23,610 nt of DNA from IMG/VR virus record IMGVR_UViG_3300020459_000070, positions 1 through 23,610 of that record, one strand, 5' to 3'. This document shows positions 7,494 to 16,600 of this stretch, piece by piece. The notes under the pieces were generated by a model that did no database searches, was not told where the DNA came from, and worked only from the letters and a program-made list of their open reading frames with translations. The translations under genes and the position numbers were made by a program. Position 1 is the stretch's first letter. Each line of letters begins with the position of its first letter. This stretch comes from a virus.

Positions 7494-8477
7494 ATGCAGA
7501 GAACAGCGAAGGCCCTGCTGCTGGTAGGGATTGAGAGCACCTACGGGACAGCAATTGCCATCGGCAGTTGCTCCAAAGTGGTTGCAAAAAGCCTGGAAGT
7601 CCAGCCGCTCCAGGCTGATGTGATCGATCGTGAGCTGATCCGTGGATATACGGGCAGCTACGACCAGATCTTGACCAATAAGACAGTGTCTTTGACTGTC
7701 GAAGTTGAGCTGGCCGGCCCTGGCGGTGCTGGTCAGCCCATTGTTGTCCCTCAGTGGGATGCTCTGATGCAGGCCTGTGGGCATTCTTCTACCTTGTCTG
7801 ATTCGGCCTTAGTAGGGGACCAAGACTCAACAAATGACACGGTCACGTATGAGCCGCAAAACCTCAGCAGCCTTGCCAGCATCAAAGGGCTGACGATTTA
7901 TTACCTGCTAGACAACGTCCAGCACAAGGTCACAGGCGCGCGCGGGAGTTTCAGTTTGTCCTGTGAAGTCGGCGCAATCCCCTCAATCACTTTCTCAATG
8001 CAGGGGATTTATCACGAGCCAACAGCGGTCACCCCTCCAGGCGGAAGTGAGCCTGACTATGCCGTCGCGGAAGCATTCACAAACGCCAACTCATCTAGTT
8101 TCATCGTTCACGGTCAAACTGCAGCGGCTCAGTCTTTCAGCTTTGATCAGGGGGCTTCTGTGGTGTATCGCTCCTTAGTGGGTGGACCTGAGGAAGTCTT
8201 GATTACGGACCGGCGCTCGGAAGGCTCCTGCACTATTGAGGCCCCTGGGGATTCTGTAACTCCCGCTTATTTTGCCAAGGCAACCGGCGAGATCACCGGC
8301 AGCACGTCTTTTGTTCATGGGTCTACAGCTAGGAATCGCGTTAAGTTCACAGTGCCGCGCACTGACCTAGGACTTCCTAGCTATTCAGACGACAATGGGA
8401 TTCAGATGCTGACCCTGCCATTCCGCGCGCTTCCTTCTACCAGCGGGTCTGATGAATACAAAATCGAGGTCTACTGA
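7494..8477 (+). CDS. Major tail tube protein
   Basis: This 327-residue protein probably forms the hexameric rings of the tail tube. The N-terminus (ALLLVGIESTYGTA) is typical of siphovirus tube proteins, and the body is strand-rich with few helices. Segments such as VSLTVEVELAGPGGAG and GARGSFSLSCEVGAIPSITFSMQG fit the tube beta-barrel. It is longer than lambda gpV (246 residues), so the C-terminal part (about residues 190-327) may be an extra surface domain. It directly precedes the G/GT chaperone genes, as the tube gene does in most siphoviruses. A gap of 36 bases separates it from the tail terminator gene and the start has no strong Shine-Dalgarno sequence. Confidence 0.88.
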   Translation: MQRTAKALLLVGIESTYGTAIAIGSCSKVVAKSLEVQPLQADVIDRELIRGYTGSYDQILTNKTVSLTVEVELAGPGGAGQPIVVPQWDALMQACGHSSTLSDSALVGDQDSTNDTVTYEPQNLSSLASIKGLTIYYLLDNVQHKVTGARGSFSLSCEVGAIPSITFSMQGIYHEPTAVTPPGGSEPDYAVAEAFTNANSSSFIVHGQTAAAQSFSFDQGASVVYRSLVGGPEEVLITDRRSEGSCTIEAPGDSVTPAYFAKATGEITGSTSFVHGSTARNRVKFTVPRTDLGLPSYSDDNGIQMLTLPFRALPSTSGSDEYKIEVY

Positions 8478-8512
8478 TTGACGGCTAGTGTGGACGTACT
8501 AGAGCTAATTAT

Positions 8513-8863
8513 GTGGCTTTAATCCGCAAAAAGACCAGCAACGTTCTCACCCCTGTCAGTGTCAGCACGCCGCAGGACGGGGGCGGATTTACTGAGGAAA
8601 CACTGCAGGTCAGGCTTTCGATCATCAAGCGCTCTAGGTTGCGTGAGATTATCGAACAGAGTCAGGCCGGGGATTTGAACGATGACGACATAGCGCGAGA
8701 GCTTGTCGTCGGTTGGGAAGACTATCTAGACGAAAGCGGGCAGCCCGTGGCCTTTTCTTATGAGGAGCTAGAAGAGCTTCTAGAGAATCCGTTTGTACCT
8801 AGCGCCATTGCTTACGCAGTGGTCAATATGTACACAGGGGACGGGGCGAAAGCAAAAAACTAA
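8513..8863 (+). CDS. Tail assembly chaperone, short form (gpG-like)
   Basis: This 116-residue protein is the short product of a G/GT-type pair, which coats the tape measure protein and recruits tail tube subunits during assembly. It is acidic in its second half (DDDIARELVVGWEDYLDESG, EELEELLENPF) and mainly helical, as expected. The start is GTG at 8513: an ATG at 8511 leads to a stop after three codons, and an in-frame TAG at 8486 excludes any upstream start. The last codons are GCA AAA AAC TAA, so a slippery heptamer A AAA AAC (8854-8860) abuts the stop. The -1 frame downstream encodes the GT extension. Confidence 0.88.
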   Translation: MALIRKKTSNVLTPVSVSTPQDGGGFTEETLQVRLSIIKRSRLREIIEQSQAGDLNDDDIARELVVGWEDYLDESGQPVAFSYEELEELLENPFVPSAIAYAVVNMYTGDGAKAKN

Positions 8864-8893
8864 GGGGCGCTGCTGAATATCTGCTAGGCGGCG
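8854..8893 (+). promoter_or_regulatory. Programmed -1 ribosomal frameshift signal
   Basis: The heptamer A AAA AAC (8854-8860) is in the correct phase for codons GCA AAA AAC and is followed at once by TAA. After a 7-base spacer a weak hairpin can form: CGCTGC at 8868-8873 with GCGGCG at 8888-8893, six pairs including one G-U, with a 14-base loop. The heptamer is strong evidence; the hairpin is modest and may not matter. Confidence 0.8.
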
Positions 8894-9186
8894 ACCAAAC
8901 CGCAAAGCTCCAACAAGACGCGGCGGCCTGGGGGGTAAAGCTGGACCTAGACCAACACACTCAAGATTTTGAAGTGTGGGAGGAACATCTGACGGCGGTT
9001 GAATGTTTCTTGAGGTGCCAGACTCAGTGGCGGGTCAGTACGTCGGGGGTTGTTGGGCTTGATTATTCGGCAGTGCGTTGGATCTTTAGACTGTATGGGG
9101 TAAAAGACCACGCTGGCGTGCTGGAGGATCTGCAGATCATGGAAGCGGCGGCGGTCCAAATCATTAACGAGCGGGGCAGCAAATGA
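8860..9186 (+). CDS. Tail assembly chaperone extension (gpT / DUF1799-like), made by -1 frameshift
   Basis: This frame has no ATG; its only GTG (8974) would remove the first third of the domain. It is therefore probably made as a G-GT fusion of about 224 residues after a -1 slip at 8854-8860. The visible sequence runs LRGAAEYLLGGDQ, then a W-containing helix, QTQWRVSTSGVVGLDYSAV and EDLQIMEAAAVQII. This matches the DUF1799 pattern (QTQWR, G-LDY, DL-x-MEAA) found downstream of tail chaperone genes in many phages. The -1 frame is open from 8764, so the slip must occur between there and the stop at 8861; only one canonical heptamer lies in that stretch. The stop overlaps the tape measure start as ATGA. 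Confidence 0.85.
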   Translation, partial: LRGAAEYLLGGDQTAKLQQDAAAWGVKLDLDQHTQDFEVWEEHLTAVECFLRCQTQWRVSTSGVVGLDYSAVRWIFRLYGVKDHAGVLEDLQIMEAAAVQIINERGSK

Positions 9187-11183
9187 AAGAAGTGTTCCGG
9201 CTGCTAATCGATGCCAAGACCAAAGGCTCTGAGAACATCAAGCGTCTTGGCAATTCCATGCAGGGGCTGCAGGGAAAGGTCAAAAATGCTGGGTTAGCAG
9301 TCCAAGGGCTTGGCAAAGCCTTCGCTGCACTTGGCGTTGCGATGAGCGCCGGGGCGTTTGCTGCAGGAATAAAGAGCGCCATTGATCAGGCCGACGCAAT
9401 GGGCAAGCTCAGCACGCGAACGGGGATCGCTGCTGACAAGTTGCAAGCGTTGGTCAATGCTGGAAAGCTTGCGGACGTTTCTCAAGAGCAGCTGACTGCC
9501 GGCCTGCGTCTTTTCGCGCGTACGCAAACACAGGCCGCCAAGGGCGTTGCTACTTACACAGAAGCCTATGGCAAGTTGGGGCTTAGCGTTGCCAATCAAG
9601 ACGGGACCCTAAAAGCTTCTGATCAGTTGCTGGGTGAGCTTGCCGACAAGTTCGCAGCCTTGCCCAATGGCCCAGAAAAGGCTGCAGTTGCAATGGACCT
9701 ATTTGGGGAAAGTGGCGCCCAGATGATCACTTTGCTGAATGGCGGGTCTGAGTCACTGGAGCGATTTAATTATGAGCTGAGTGAGAACTTTGCGCAGAAC
9801 GCAGAGCTTTTCAACGATGAGATTACAAAAATGCAGATTGGTTTTGAGCGCATGGGAATGACGCTGACTGATCGACTATTGCCAGCACTACTCACCACTA
9901 TGGATGTTTTTGGCCAAGTTTTTAGCACTGAAGACGACTGGACGAAATTCTTTGATCTTGTAATAAATGGCTTTAAGGGAATCGCCATAGCTGCGCTGGC
10001 CACTGGCCGTTTTATGGAAGAAACGGTTCGTGGTTATTTTGCGTTTTTTCGTGCCGTTGATGCGATGAGGCGTCTTGATTTTGGGGCGTTGCAAGAAAAT
10101 TCAAAGCAATATCAGGCAGGATTTGCGGACAGATTTAGCAAGAATATTGAGCAATTCCAGCAACTCCTAGACGCAGCCAAGCAGGCGCCAAGCGATTACG
10201 GCGGGGGCGATAATCAAAGCGTTTTTCAGATGCCGTCTTTAACGGCAGGCCTTGGATCGTCTGCGTCAGAGCGGGATCGTCTAGAGCAACAAATTTTGCA
10301 GGCCCGGGAACGTCAGCTAGAAGCTGCAGCGGCTGCACTGACGGCTGATCGCAAACAGATTGAAAACCTGCATCAGCGGTTAAGCGGCGCCAACTTAGAG
10401 CAGCAGATCCTTTTAGAGACAGATGCAATCAAGCGCATCCAGCTTGAATCTGACCAGCGCAGAAATGCCTTGTATGCAGAGCATGCCCGGCAGATGCAGG
10501 GCGGCGTGAGCATTGAACAGTCCCTAGTGGCGGCGCAGCTGCTACAGGTCCAACTCAGCACTGAGAAGATACAAACGCAGCAGCAGCTCGCTAAAGCAAT
10601 TGCCAACGCTAAGGACGAATCAAAATCTTTTGATCAGTCGTTCCGTGATGGCTTAGAGCAGATGGGCAATCTGGCAGAGAACCTAGGCAACCGACTCAGT
10701 TCTGCTGTTGGCGAATTCAGCGACGCGTTCACAGATTTCTTGATCACTGGTAAGCAAAGCTTCCAAGAGTTTGCAGCATCACTGCTGTCTGATCTGTCCC
10801 GTGTTTTCATGCGCTTTGCCATGATCAACGCCCTAAAGGCTGTGATCGGTAGCGCGGATGGCAACGTATTTCAAGGCGGCTCAATCGTCCCGTATGCAAA
10901 GGGCGGAATTGTGAGCCGGCCAACGTTGTTTCCTATGGCTAATGGCATGGGCCTGATGGGCGAAGCCGGGCCTGAAGCTGTCATGCCCCTTAGGCGCCAT
11001 GCAAACGGTCGTCTAGGCGTTGAGGCTTCAGGCGGAGCCGGTAACGTTGTTGTGAACGTCGACGCGCGCGGGACGCAAGTTGAGGGCGACAATGCGCGCA
11101 GCCGTCAGCTAGGCGATGCCATCGGTGTTGCTGTCAGAGAGGAGCTGATTGCACAAAAACGCCCAGGAGGCCTTCTCAGCTGA
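9183..11183 (+). CDS. Tail tape measure protein (lambda gpH-like)
   Basis: This 666-residue protein spans the tail lumen and sets tail length. The N-terminus is helical and alanine/glycine-rich with a hydrophobic stretch near residues 36-64 (LGKAFAALGVAMSAGAFAAG). The segment ADKLQALVNAGKLADVSQEQLTAGL is typical of siphovirus tape measures. A coiled-coil stretch rich in Q, E and L occupies about residues 360-440. The C-terminal part has SFQEFAASLLSDLSRVFMRF (about 521-540) and the MGEAGPEAVMPLRR signature (about 592-605), seen at the end of many lambda gpH-like proteins. By the usual scaling of about 0.15 nm per residue, the tail would be roughly 100 nm. The gene starts by overlapping the chaperone stop as ATGA. 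Confidence 0.93.
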   Translation: MKEVFRLLIDAKTKGSENIKRLGNSMQGLQGKVKNAGLAVQGLGKAFAALGVAMSAGAFAAGIKSAIDQADAMGKLSTRTGIAADKLQALVNAGKLADVSQEQLTAGLRLFARTQTQAAKGVATYTEAYGKLGLSVANQDGTLKASDQLLGELADKFAALPNGPEKAAVAMDLFGESGAQMITLLNGGSESLERFNYELSENFAQNAELFNDEITKMQIGFERMGMTLTDRLLPALLTTMDVFGQVFSTEDDWTKFFDLVINGFKGIAIAALATGRFMEETVRGYFAFFRAVDAMRRLDFGALQENSKQYQAGFADRFSKNIEQFQQLLDAAKQAPSDYGGGDNQSVFQMPSLTAGLGSSASERDRLEQQILQARERQLEAAAAALTADRKQIENLHQRLSGANLEQQILLETDAIKRIQLESDQRRNALYAEHARQMQGGVSIEQSLVAAQLLQVQLSTEKIQTQQQLAKAIANAKDESKSFDQSFRDGLEQMGNLAENLGNRLSSAVGEFSDAFTDFLITGKQSFQEFAASLLSDLSRVFMRFAMINALKAVIGSADGNVFQGGSIVPYAKGGIVSRPTLFPMANGMGLMGEAGPEAVMPLRRHANGRLGVEASGGAGNVVVNVDARGTQVEGDNARSRQLGDAIGVAVREELIAQKRPGGLLS

Positions 11184-11530
11184 TGACAAGCACATTTCCA
11201 GCAATTGCACCTGCCCTAGGGGCTACAAAAAAGCGCCAACCGACTCAGAAGAGGGTTCAGTTCGGTGATGGCTACGAACAGGTCTTGAGGTGGGGCTTAA
11301 ACCAAAACCCTGCAGAATGGACTTTGACGTTTCGCAACATCACAGACGTTGAGGCTGCGTCCATTGAAAACTTTTTAGACAGTCGCGCTGATGATGGCGC
11401 TGCTTTTAACTGGTCACCACCTGACGAGTCATCAGCCTATAAGTGGCGCTGCGACGCTTGGACAAAGCAAATCCCCGTTAACGGCAGAAACACCATCACC
11501 GCAACGTTCCGACAGGTTTTTGATCCGTAA
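11183..11530 (+). CDS. M: Minor tail protein M
   Basis: This 115-residue protein is a tail tip subunit in the lambda gpM family. Family features visible are RVQFGDGYEQVLRWGLN near residues 24-40, WTLTFRNITDVEAASIENFL in the middle, and a final strand (NTITATFRQVF). gpM (109 residues in lambda) adds to the tail tip between the tape measure complex and gpL. The gene starts at TGATG, overlapping the tape measure stop by one base, and ends at TAATG with the gpL start. The gene order H-M-L-K-I-J is kept exactly. Confidence 0.92.
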   Translation: MTSTFPAIAPALGATKKRQPTQKRVQFGDGYEQVLRWGLNQNPAEWTLTFRNITDVEAASIENFLDSRADDGAAFNWSPPDESSAYKWRCDAWTKQIPVNGRNTITATFRQVFDP

Positions 11531-12282
11531 TGGCCATTCCTCACGCTGAGCTACAGAAGGTCAACCCCAGCGCAGTCATTGAGCTGTATGAGCTGCAGCT
11601 GAAGCAAGATCTGCACGGTGACACTGCCCTATATCGCTTCCATGCGGGCGTCAATGAATTGAGCGCTGGTGCCGATGTTGTATGGAATGGCAACACATAT
11701 CAGCGCTTCCCTGTTGAGGCTTCAGGATTTGATCTGACTGGTAACGGGCAGTTGCCCCGGCCGCGGTTGCGTATTTCCAACGCGCTGGGAACGGTTAACA
11801 ACAGCCAGCAAACTACCTTCTCTCAGATCCTGCTTACTGTTAACGCCGTAACCCCAAACAATGACCTGGGCGGTGCCACCTTTACAAGGATCAGAACGAT
11901 GGCCCGATTCCTAGATAGTGCCAACTTCAGCAGCACCAACCCTGACGCAGACGCGACCGCTGAATGGCCAAGACAGGTCTTTTTCGTCGACCGCAAGGTT
12001 TTTGAGGACAGGGAAACGATCGAATGGGAGCTAGCCAGCGTTTTTGATCTTGCAGGCGTACGCGCGCCCAAGCGGCAGTGCATTTCTGCAATCTGCCAGT
12101 GGGTCTACAAAGACCCGGAGACTTGCGGCTACAGCGGCACTACCTACTTAGACGAGAACGATCAGACGACTACCGCAGCGCTCGACCAATGCGGAAAACG
12201 ACTTAGCAGCTGCAGGGCCCGCTTTCCTGATCAGGCCCTGCCGTTTGGGTCGTTCCCTGGCGTTGGGACCTATAGCCAGTGA
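11530..12282 (+). CDS. L: Minor tail protein L with a likely iron-sulfur site
   Basis: This 250-residue protein is a gpL-family tail tip protein. Residues 1-175 form the strand-rich hub domain (VIELYELQL, NTYQRFPVEASGFDLTGNGQLPRPRLRIS). The C-terminal region has five cysteines, at residues 184, 189, 199, 221 and 228. The last four follow C-x9-C-x21-C-x6-C, close to the four-cysteine pattern of lambda gpL, which is reported to bind a [4Fe-4S] cluster. The segment CQWVYKDPETCGYSG is typical. Length is near lambda gpL (232). Its TGA overlaps the GTG start of gene K by 4 bases. Confidence 0.93.
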   Translation: MAIPHAELQKVNPSAVIELYELQLKQDLHGDTALYRFHAGVNELSAGADVVWNGNTYQRFPVEASGFDLTGNGQLPRPRLRISNALGTVNNSQQTTFSQILLTVNAVTPNNDLGGATFTRIRTMARFLDSANFSSTNPDADATAEWPRQVFFVDRKVFEDRETIEWELASVFDLAGVRAPKRQCISAICQWVYKDPETCGYSGTTYLDENDQTTTAALDQCGKRLSSCRARFPDQALPFGSFPGVGTYSQ

Positions 12283-13010
12283 GCTGGCAAGAATTGGCGG
12301 CTGATCACGCAACGCGTGAGGCTCCCTGCGAATCTGTTGGGCTCCTTGTGGTCATCAAGGGCAGAGAGCGTTACAGGCCATGCAAGAACATCTCAACAGA
12401 GCCGCGCGACACGTTCGTCATTGACCCAGAGGATTGGGCCTCTGCTGAGGATGAGGGGCACATCACCGCGGTTATCCATTCGCACCCGCAGACACCGCCA
12501 GAGCCCAGCAGAGAGGATCAACAGGCTTGCGATGCCTTAGGCCTCCCTTGGCACATTTACAGCGTCCTGAGCGGCTCATGGGGCGTCTGCAGGCCTCAGC
12601 ATCAACGGCTCTCTTTGATTGGTCGCGTTTGGTCTTGGATCTATGCAGACTGCTGGACTCTCACGCGCGATTTCTACGCGCTCCATGGCATAGAGCTGCC
12701 TGACTGGCAACGTCCGCGCACCTTTGAGGATTTCATGAGAGCGCCGATGTTCGGCGACTGCTGGCCCCTAGCCGGCTTCCGAGAGCTTGAGCCTGATGAG
12801 CAGCTCAGCTATGGCGATGCGTTGCTATTTGATATGCACGGGACAGGCCCTGACCACGTCGGTGTGTATCTGGGAGACATGGAGGTTTTGCATCATCTAA
12901 AGGGCCGTCTTTCGTCTCGTGATTTGTACGGGGCCTTCCTGCAATCCTCAACTGTTCAGAGGCTGCGTCATTGCAGCGTTTCTACGCTGGAGACAGTCGC
13001 AATTGGTTAG
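12279..13010 (+). CDS. K: Tail tip protein K: JAMM peptidase plus NlpC/P60 domain
   Basis: This 243-residue protein has two enzyme-like domains. The N-terminal JAMM (MPN) metalloprotease has E18 in CESVGLL and the H67-x-H69-x7-S77-x2-D80 motif (HSHPQTPPEPSRED), all metal and catalytic residues present. The C-terminal NlpC/P60 domain has C125 in YADCWTL, H193 in PDHVGVYLG and a further H205/H206, consistent with a cysteine peptidase that cuts cell-wall peptide stems. In lambda, gpK is needed for tail tip assembly; the NlpC part may act on peptidoglycan at injection. The GTG start overlaps the gpL stop (GTGA). All active residues look intact, so both domains could be functional. Confidence 0.94.
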   Translation: MSWQELAADHATREAPCESVGLLVVIKGRERYRPCKNISTEPRDTFVIDPEDWASAEDEGHITAVIHSHPQTPPEPSREDQQACDALGLPWHIYSVLSGSWGVCRPQHQRLSLIGRVWSWIYADCWTLTRDFYALHGIELPDWQRPRTFEDFMRAPMFGDCWPLAGFRELEPDEQLSYGDALLFDMHGTGPDHVGVYLGDMEVLHHLKGRLSSRDLYGAFLQSSTVQRLRHCSVSTLETVAIG

Positions 13011-13648
13011 TGGCAGAGATTCGCGTCTATGGCCATCTGGCTCAGTTCTTAGGCCGTAGAAGGTTTTTTGCTGCTGTCTCTAGTGCGGCTGAGGCTATGC
13101 GTTTTCTGCTTTGCAACTTCCCGCAGCTGCAACGCCATATGGCCGACCAGAGGTACACAGTGAAGGCCGGCAGCTATGCCCTGGCAGAGGATGAACTAAC
13201 CAACCCCAGCGGACAGCAGACGATCAGCATCATTCCGGTGGTCTCAGGTGCTGGCGGCCGTGGCAGTGCAATCGGTCGCATTCTTGGCGGGATCGCGTTG
13301 GTTGCTGTTGGCGTCCTGACCGGTGGCTTTGGTGTTCCTCTTATTGCTTCCGCCATGGTGGGCATTGGCGCGAGCTTGGCGCTAGGTGGTGTGGCTTCTT
13401 TGCTGACGCCTGTCCCTAATGTTTCATCCGCTGGGCTTGCTGGGCCGGTTGGTGCTTCATCGTTCAGCGGCGGCCGGGCGATGCCTACCACGCGTGAATC
13501 TGAATTTGATCCCCAGAAGAGTTACAGCTTTTCAGGTATCCAAAACGTAAGCCGTGTTGGTGTCCCGATCAGCGTTGCCTATGGTGAGACCATCGTTGGC
13601 AGCATTGTGATTTCTGCCGGTTTTGACACTGAGCAAGTAACCGCCTAA
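13010..13648 (+). CDS. I: Tail assembly protein I
   Basis: This 212-residue protein belongs to the lambda gpI family. The N-terminal part is a ubiquitin-like fold (EIRVYGHLAQFLGRRRF, AEAMRFLLCNFPQLQRHM, ISIIPVVSGAGG). The middle is a glycine/alanine-rich hydrophobic segment (GGIALVAVGVLTGGFGVPLI and the following 30 residues), which could insert into or pass through a membrane. The C-terminus (SYSFSGIQNVSRVGVPISVAYGE) matches the part that contacts gpJ. I chose GTG at 13010, which overlaps the K stop as TAGTG; a TTG at 12971 in the same frame would overlap K by 40 bases and add 13 residues. Confidence 0.88.
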   Translation: MAEIRVYGHLAQFLGRRRFFAAVSSAAEAMRFLLCNFPQLQRHMADQRYTVKAGSYALAEDELTNPSGQQTISIIPVVSGAGGRGSAIGRILGGIALVAVGVLTGGFGVPLIASAMVGIGASLALGGVASLLTPVPNVSSAGLAGPVGASSFSGGRAMPTTRESEFDPQKSYSFSGIQNVSRVGVPISVAYGETIVGSIVISAGFDTEQVTA

Positions 13649-16600
13649 TGGGACGCCGCCGGCCTGTCATTGTCCATCAGCACGTAACGCAAAATATCAT
13701 TGCGCCCGTGCGGAATCCTGTCAGGACTGCTGACAGTTTGGCGAGCAAACAGCATCTCTCTTTCTTTGATCTGGTCAGTGAGGGTGAGATCGAGGGATTT
13801 GCAACGCCTAGCCGTTTGGGCCTGACACCCGGCAGTGCGGCTTATAGAAACGCAGCCCTGAAAGACGTTTACCTCAACGGGACATCAATCCTTGCTGCTG
13901 GCGCTGATGTCAACTCCCCTACAGATGCAGATTTCAATTTTAAGGAGGTGGGGCTTCAGTATCGATTAGGCACACAAAGCCAGACGTACATTCCCAGTTT
14001 TCTGGATTTTGAGCAAGCGGATAATTTAGACCCAAGTGCCAACCCTTTGTCAAATGGCGTCACCCCTGTGGCCACGTTTGCTGTTGGCCCTGAGACTGAA
14101 TTTTCAGTCAATACTGAGGTTCAATCAGGGACGCCCATCACTGCATCGATCACATCCCAAAATGTTGACGCAGTCCGCCTGACTTTGACTGTCCCGGCCC
14201 TGCAATCGTTTAGCTCACTGGGTGACATTTACGGGGCAAGCGTAGAGTTTACAGTTGCTGTCTATTACACAGGAGGCAGTGCGCCTAGCACAGCATGGGA
14301 GGATAAATTTACAGATCAGATCACAGGCAGGACGGCTGATAGGTATCAGCGAAGCTACAGGATTGATCTTGCAGACACTGGCTGGAGCGGTGTTGACATA
14401 CGCGTCACAAAATCAACGGCAGACTCAACAGATCAAACATCACTGCAAAATTCTCTGGTCTGGTCCTCTTACACAGAGCTAATCTACGAAAAACTACGCT
14501 ACCCACACAGTGCAATTGTTGCGCTGAGGCTTGATAGTGAGCAGCTAAGCAGCATCCCTGCCCGCAGCTATAAGTTACGGGGAAAGAAGGTCAAAATACC
14601 CAACGGCGTTACCGTAGATAATGACAACGGCCGGATTGTGTATCCAGCCGGCTACATATTCGACGGCACGCTTTCATCAGCTAAGGCGTGGTCATCAGAT
14701 CCGGCCTGGATCTTGTTTGACGTTCTGACATCCCGGTCAGGCTTTGGGTCTCATATTTCAGAGTCTGATCTGGATCTATTCGCTTTCTATGCGGCGTCTA
14801 AGTACAGCAGCGAACTTGTCAACGATTCCAGCGGAGGGCTTGAGCCGCGCTTCAGTTGCAATGTTCTTTTGAGTAATGGTGATGAGGCGTTCCGTCTAAT
14901 CAATGATCTGTCTAGCGTCATGCGCTGCATGCCTTACTGGTCAAGCGGCTCACTGACTATTTCACAAGACAGCCCGCAAGACGCTGCTTATCTTTTCACA
15001 CAGGCCAACGTCACCGATAAGGGGTTCAACTACAAAGGCACAAGTATCAAAGCAAGGCACACAGTCTGTGTTGTCTCTTATTTAGATATCGAGTCTCAAG
15101 AAATCGCCTATGAGGTCGTAGAGGATCACGCCGCAATTGCAAAATTCGGGGTCGTGCAAACAGAGATAAAGGCGTTTGCCTGTACTAGCCGCGGCCAGGC
15201 AAAGCGTTTAGGCGAATGGCTTCTGTATAGCGAAGCGCAAGAGGGCCAGGTCATCAGCTTTGAGTCCAGCGCCGACGCCGCCAGTGTCCTACGGCCTGGC
15301 CATGTGATCGAGGTTGCCGACCGTATGCGCAGCGTCAGCAGGCGCGGTGGCCGTTTGGTCTCAGCCTCTAGCGGTGTTGTCACTATTGACGACACATCAG
15401 AGACAGCCGTTGTGTTCACGACAGGGACAGTCGCCACGCTCTCTGTTGTTTTGCCTGATGGGAGCGTTGAGTCTCGCGAGGTCACAGGTAGCAATGGCGC
15501 CCAGCTCAATCTGATCAGTCCGTTTAGTACCACGCCAGCACAGAACGCCGTCTGGTTATTGGAAACAACAGGCGGGGAGGTTCTTCAGCCTTCTACCTGG
15601 CGGATTGTATCGATTGAGGAGAAAGAGCCGCATCTGTATCTATTCAACGCTGTTAGTTACAACGCCAGCAAATACAACCACATTGAGCGCGGGGAGGCCC
15701 TGCAAAATCGCAACATTACGGTCACTGAATATGCCCCTGCAGCGCCTGGCACTATCAGCGGAGAGTCCCGCTTTTATGTCGTCGGTGAGTTGTTGCTGCA
15801 GAAAATTAAGCTTGCCTGGGAGCCTGTAGCTGGGGTCAGTTCTTATCAGGTCCGCTACAGATACCAACAGCAAAATTGGGTGACCTTTGAGGTTGCGGGT
15901 CCATCGGCTGACATTTTGGAGGCCACAGAGGGTAGCTATGAAATCGAGATCAAAAGCCTCAATGCCACAGGTAGGCCGTCAAATGCAACGTCTGCCCTGA
16001 CCTATCAGCACAGTGGGAACCCTTCCCTACCTGATGATGTAACGGGCGCATCTTTGCTCCCCATCAGTGACACTCAGGCCATCATCACTTGGGACCGTTC
16101 GACACAGCAGGAGATCGTCTTAGCAGGAAGTGTGATCATCCGGCACACGTCAGCCACGGGGGGCGCTGCCACCTTTGCAAGCGCTCAAGACGTTGCGGTT
16201 GTTGTTGGCTCTCAGACGCAGAAGGTTGTCCCTCTGCTTGATGGGACTTACTTCCTGAAATTTCAAATCGGCACCGGCGCAACTGCTAAACGCAGTGAAA
16301 CGGCCGCTGCTCTACCAGTTACAGCCCCAAAGGTCCAGCAATCAAAACTGATTAGCACTGTTGCAGAGGAGACGGCCTTTAACGGCACCCTCAGCAATAT
16401 GTCAGCCCTAACCGTTGGTGGTACGCCTGGGATTGCCCTAGCTGCTGCTGGGCTGATTGATGAGGTGGCCAATCCCCCCGGTGTTGATCTAATCGGAAAT
16501 ATGGACCTTCTGGGCGGTGTTGCGCCTAGCGGGTCTTATGAATTCAGCACTGCTGGTTTGCTGACCTTGGCCGCCGGTGTTTTTGATGTGAACCTAACGC

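Noticed and set aside
7472-7500. Stretch GCGCAGTGGTAGAGC resembling the D-arm of a tRNA gene
   Set aside because: No matching acceptor stem, anticodon arm or T-arm (GGTTCGA type) follows at the right distance; the area runs straight into the tail tube gene start.
8478-8510. TTGACG at 8478-8483 as a possible -35 box ahead of the G gene
   Set aside because: No acceptable -10 box lies 16-18 bases downstream; the nearest A/T-rich bases are too far away.
8974-9186. The GTG at 8974 as an independent start for the GT extension
   Set aside because: It would cut off about a third of the DUF1799-like region, whose frame is open back to the slippery heptamer; the -1 frameshift explains the whole domain.
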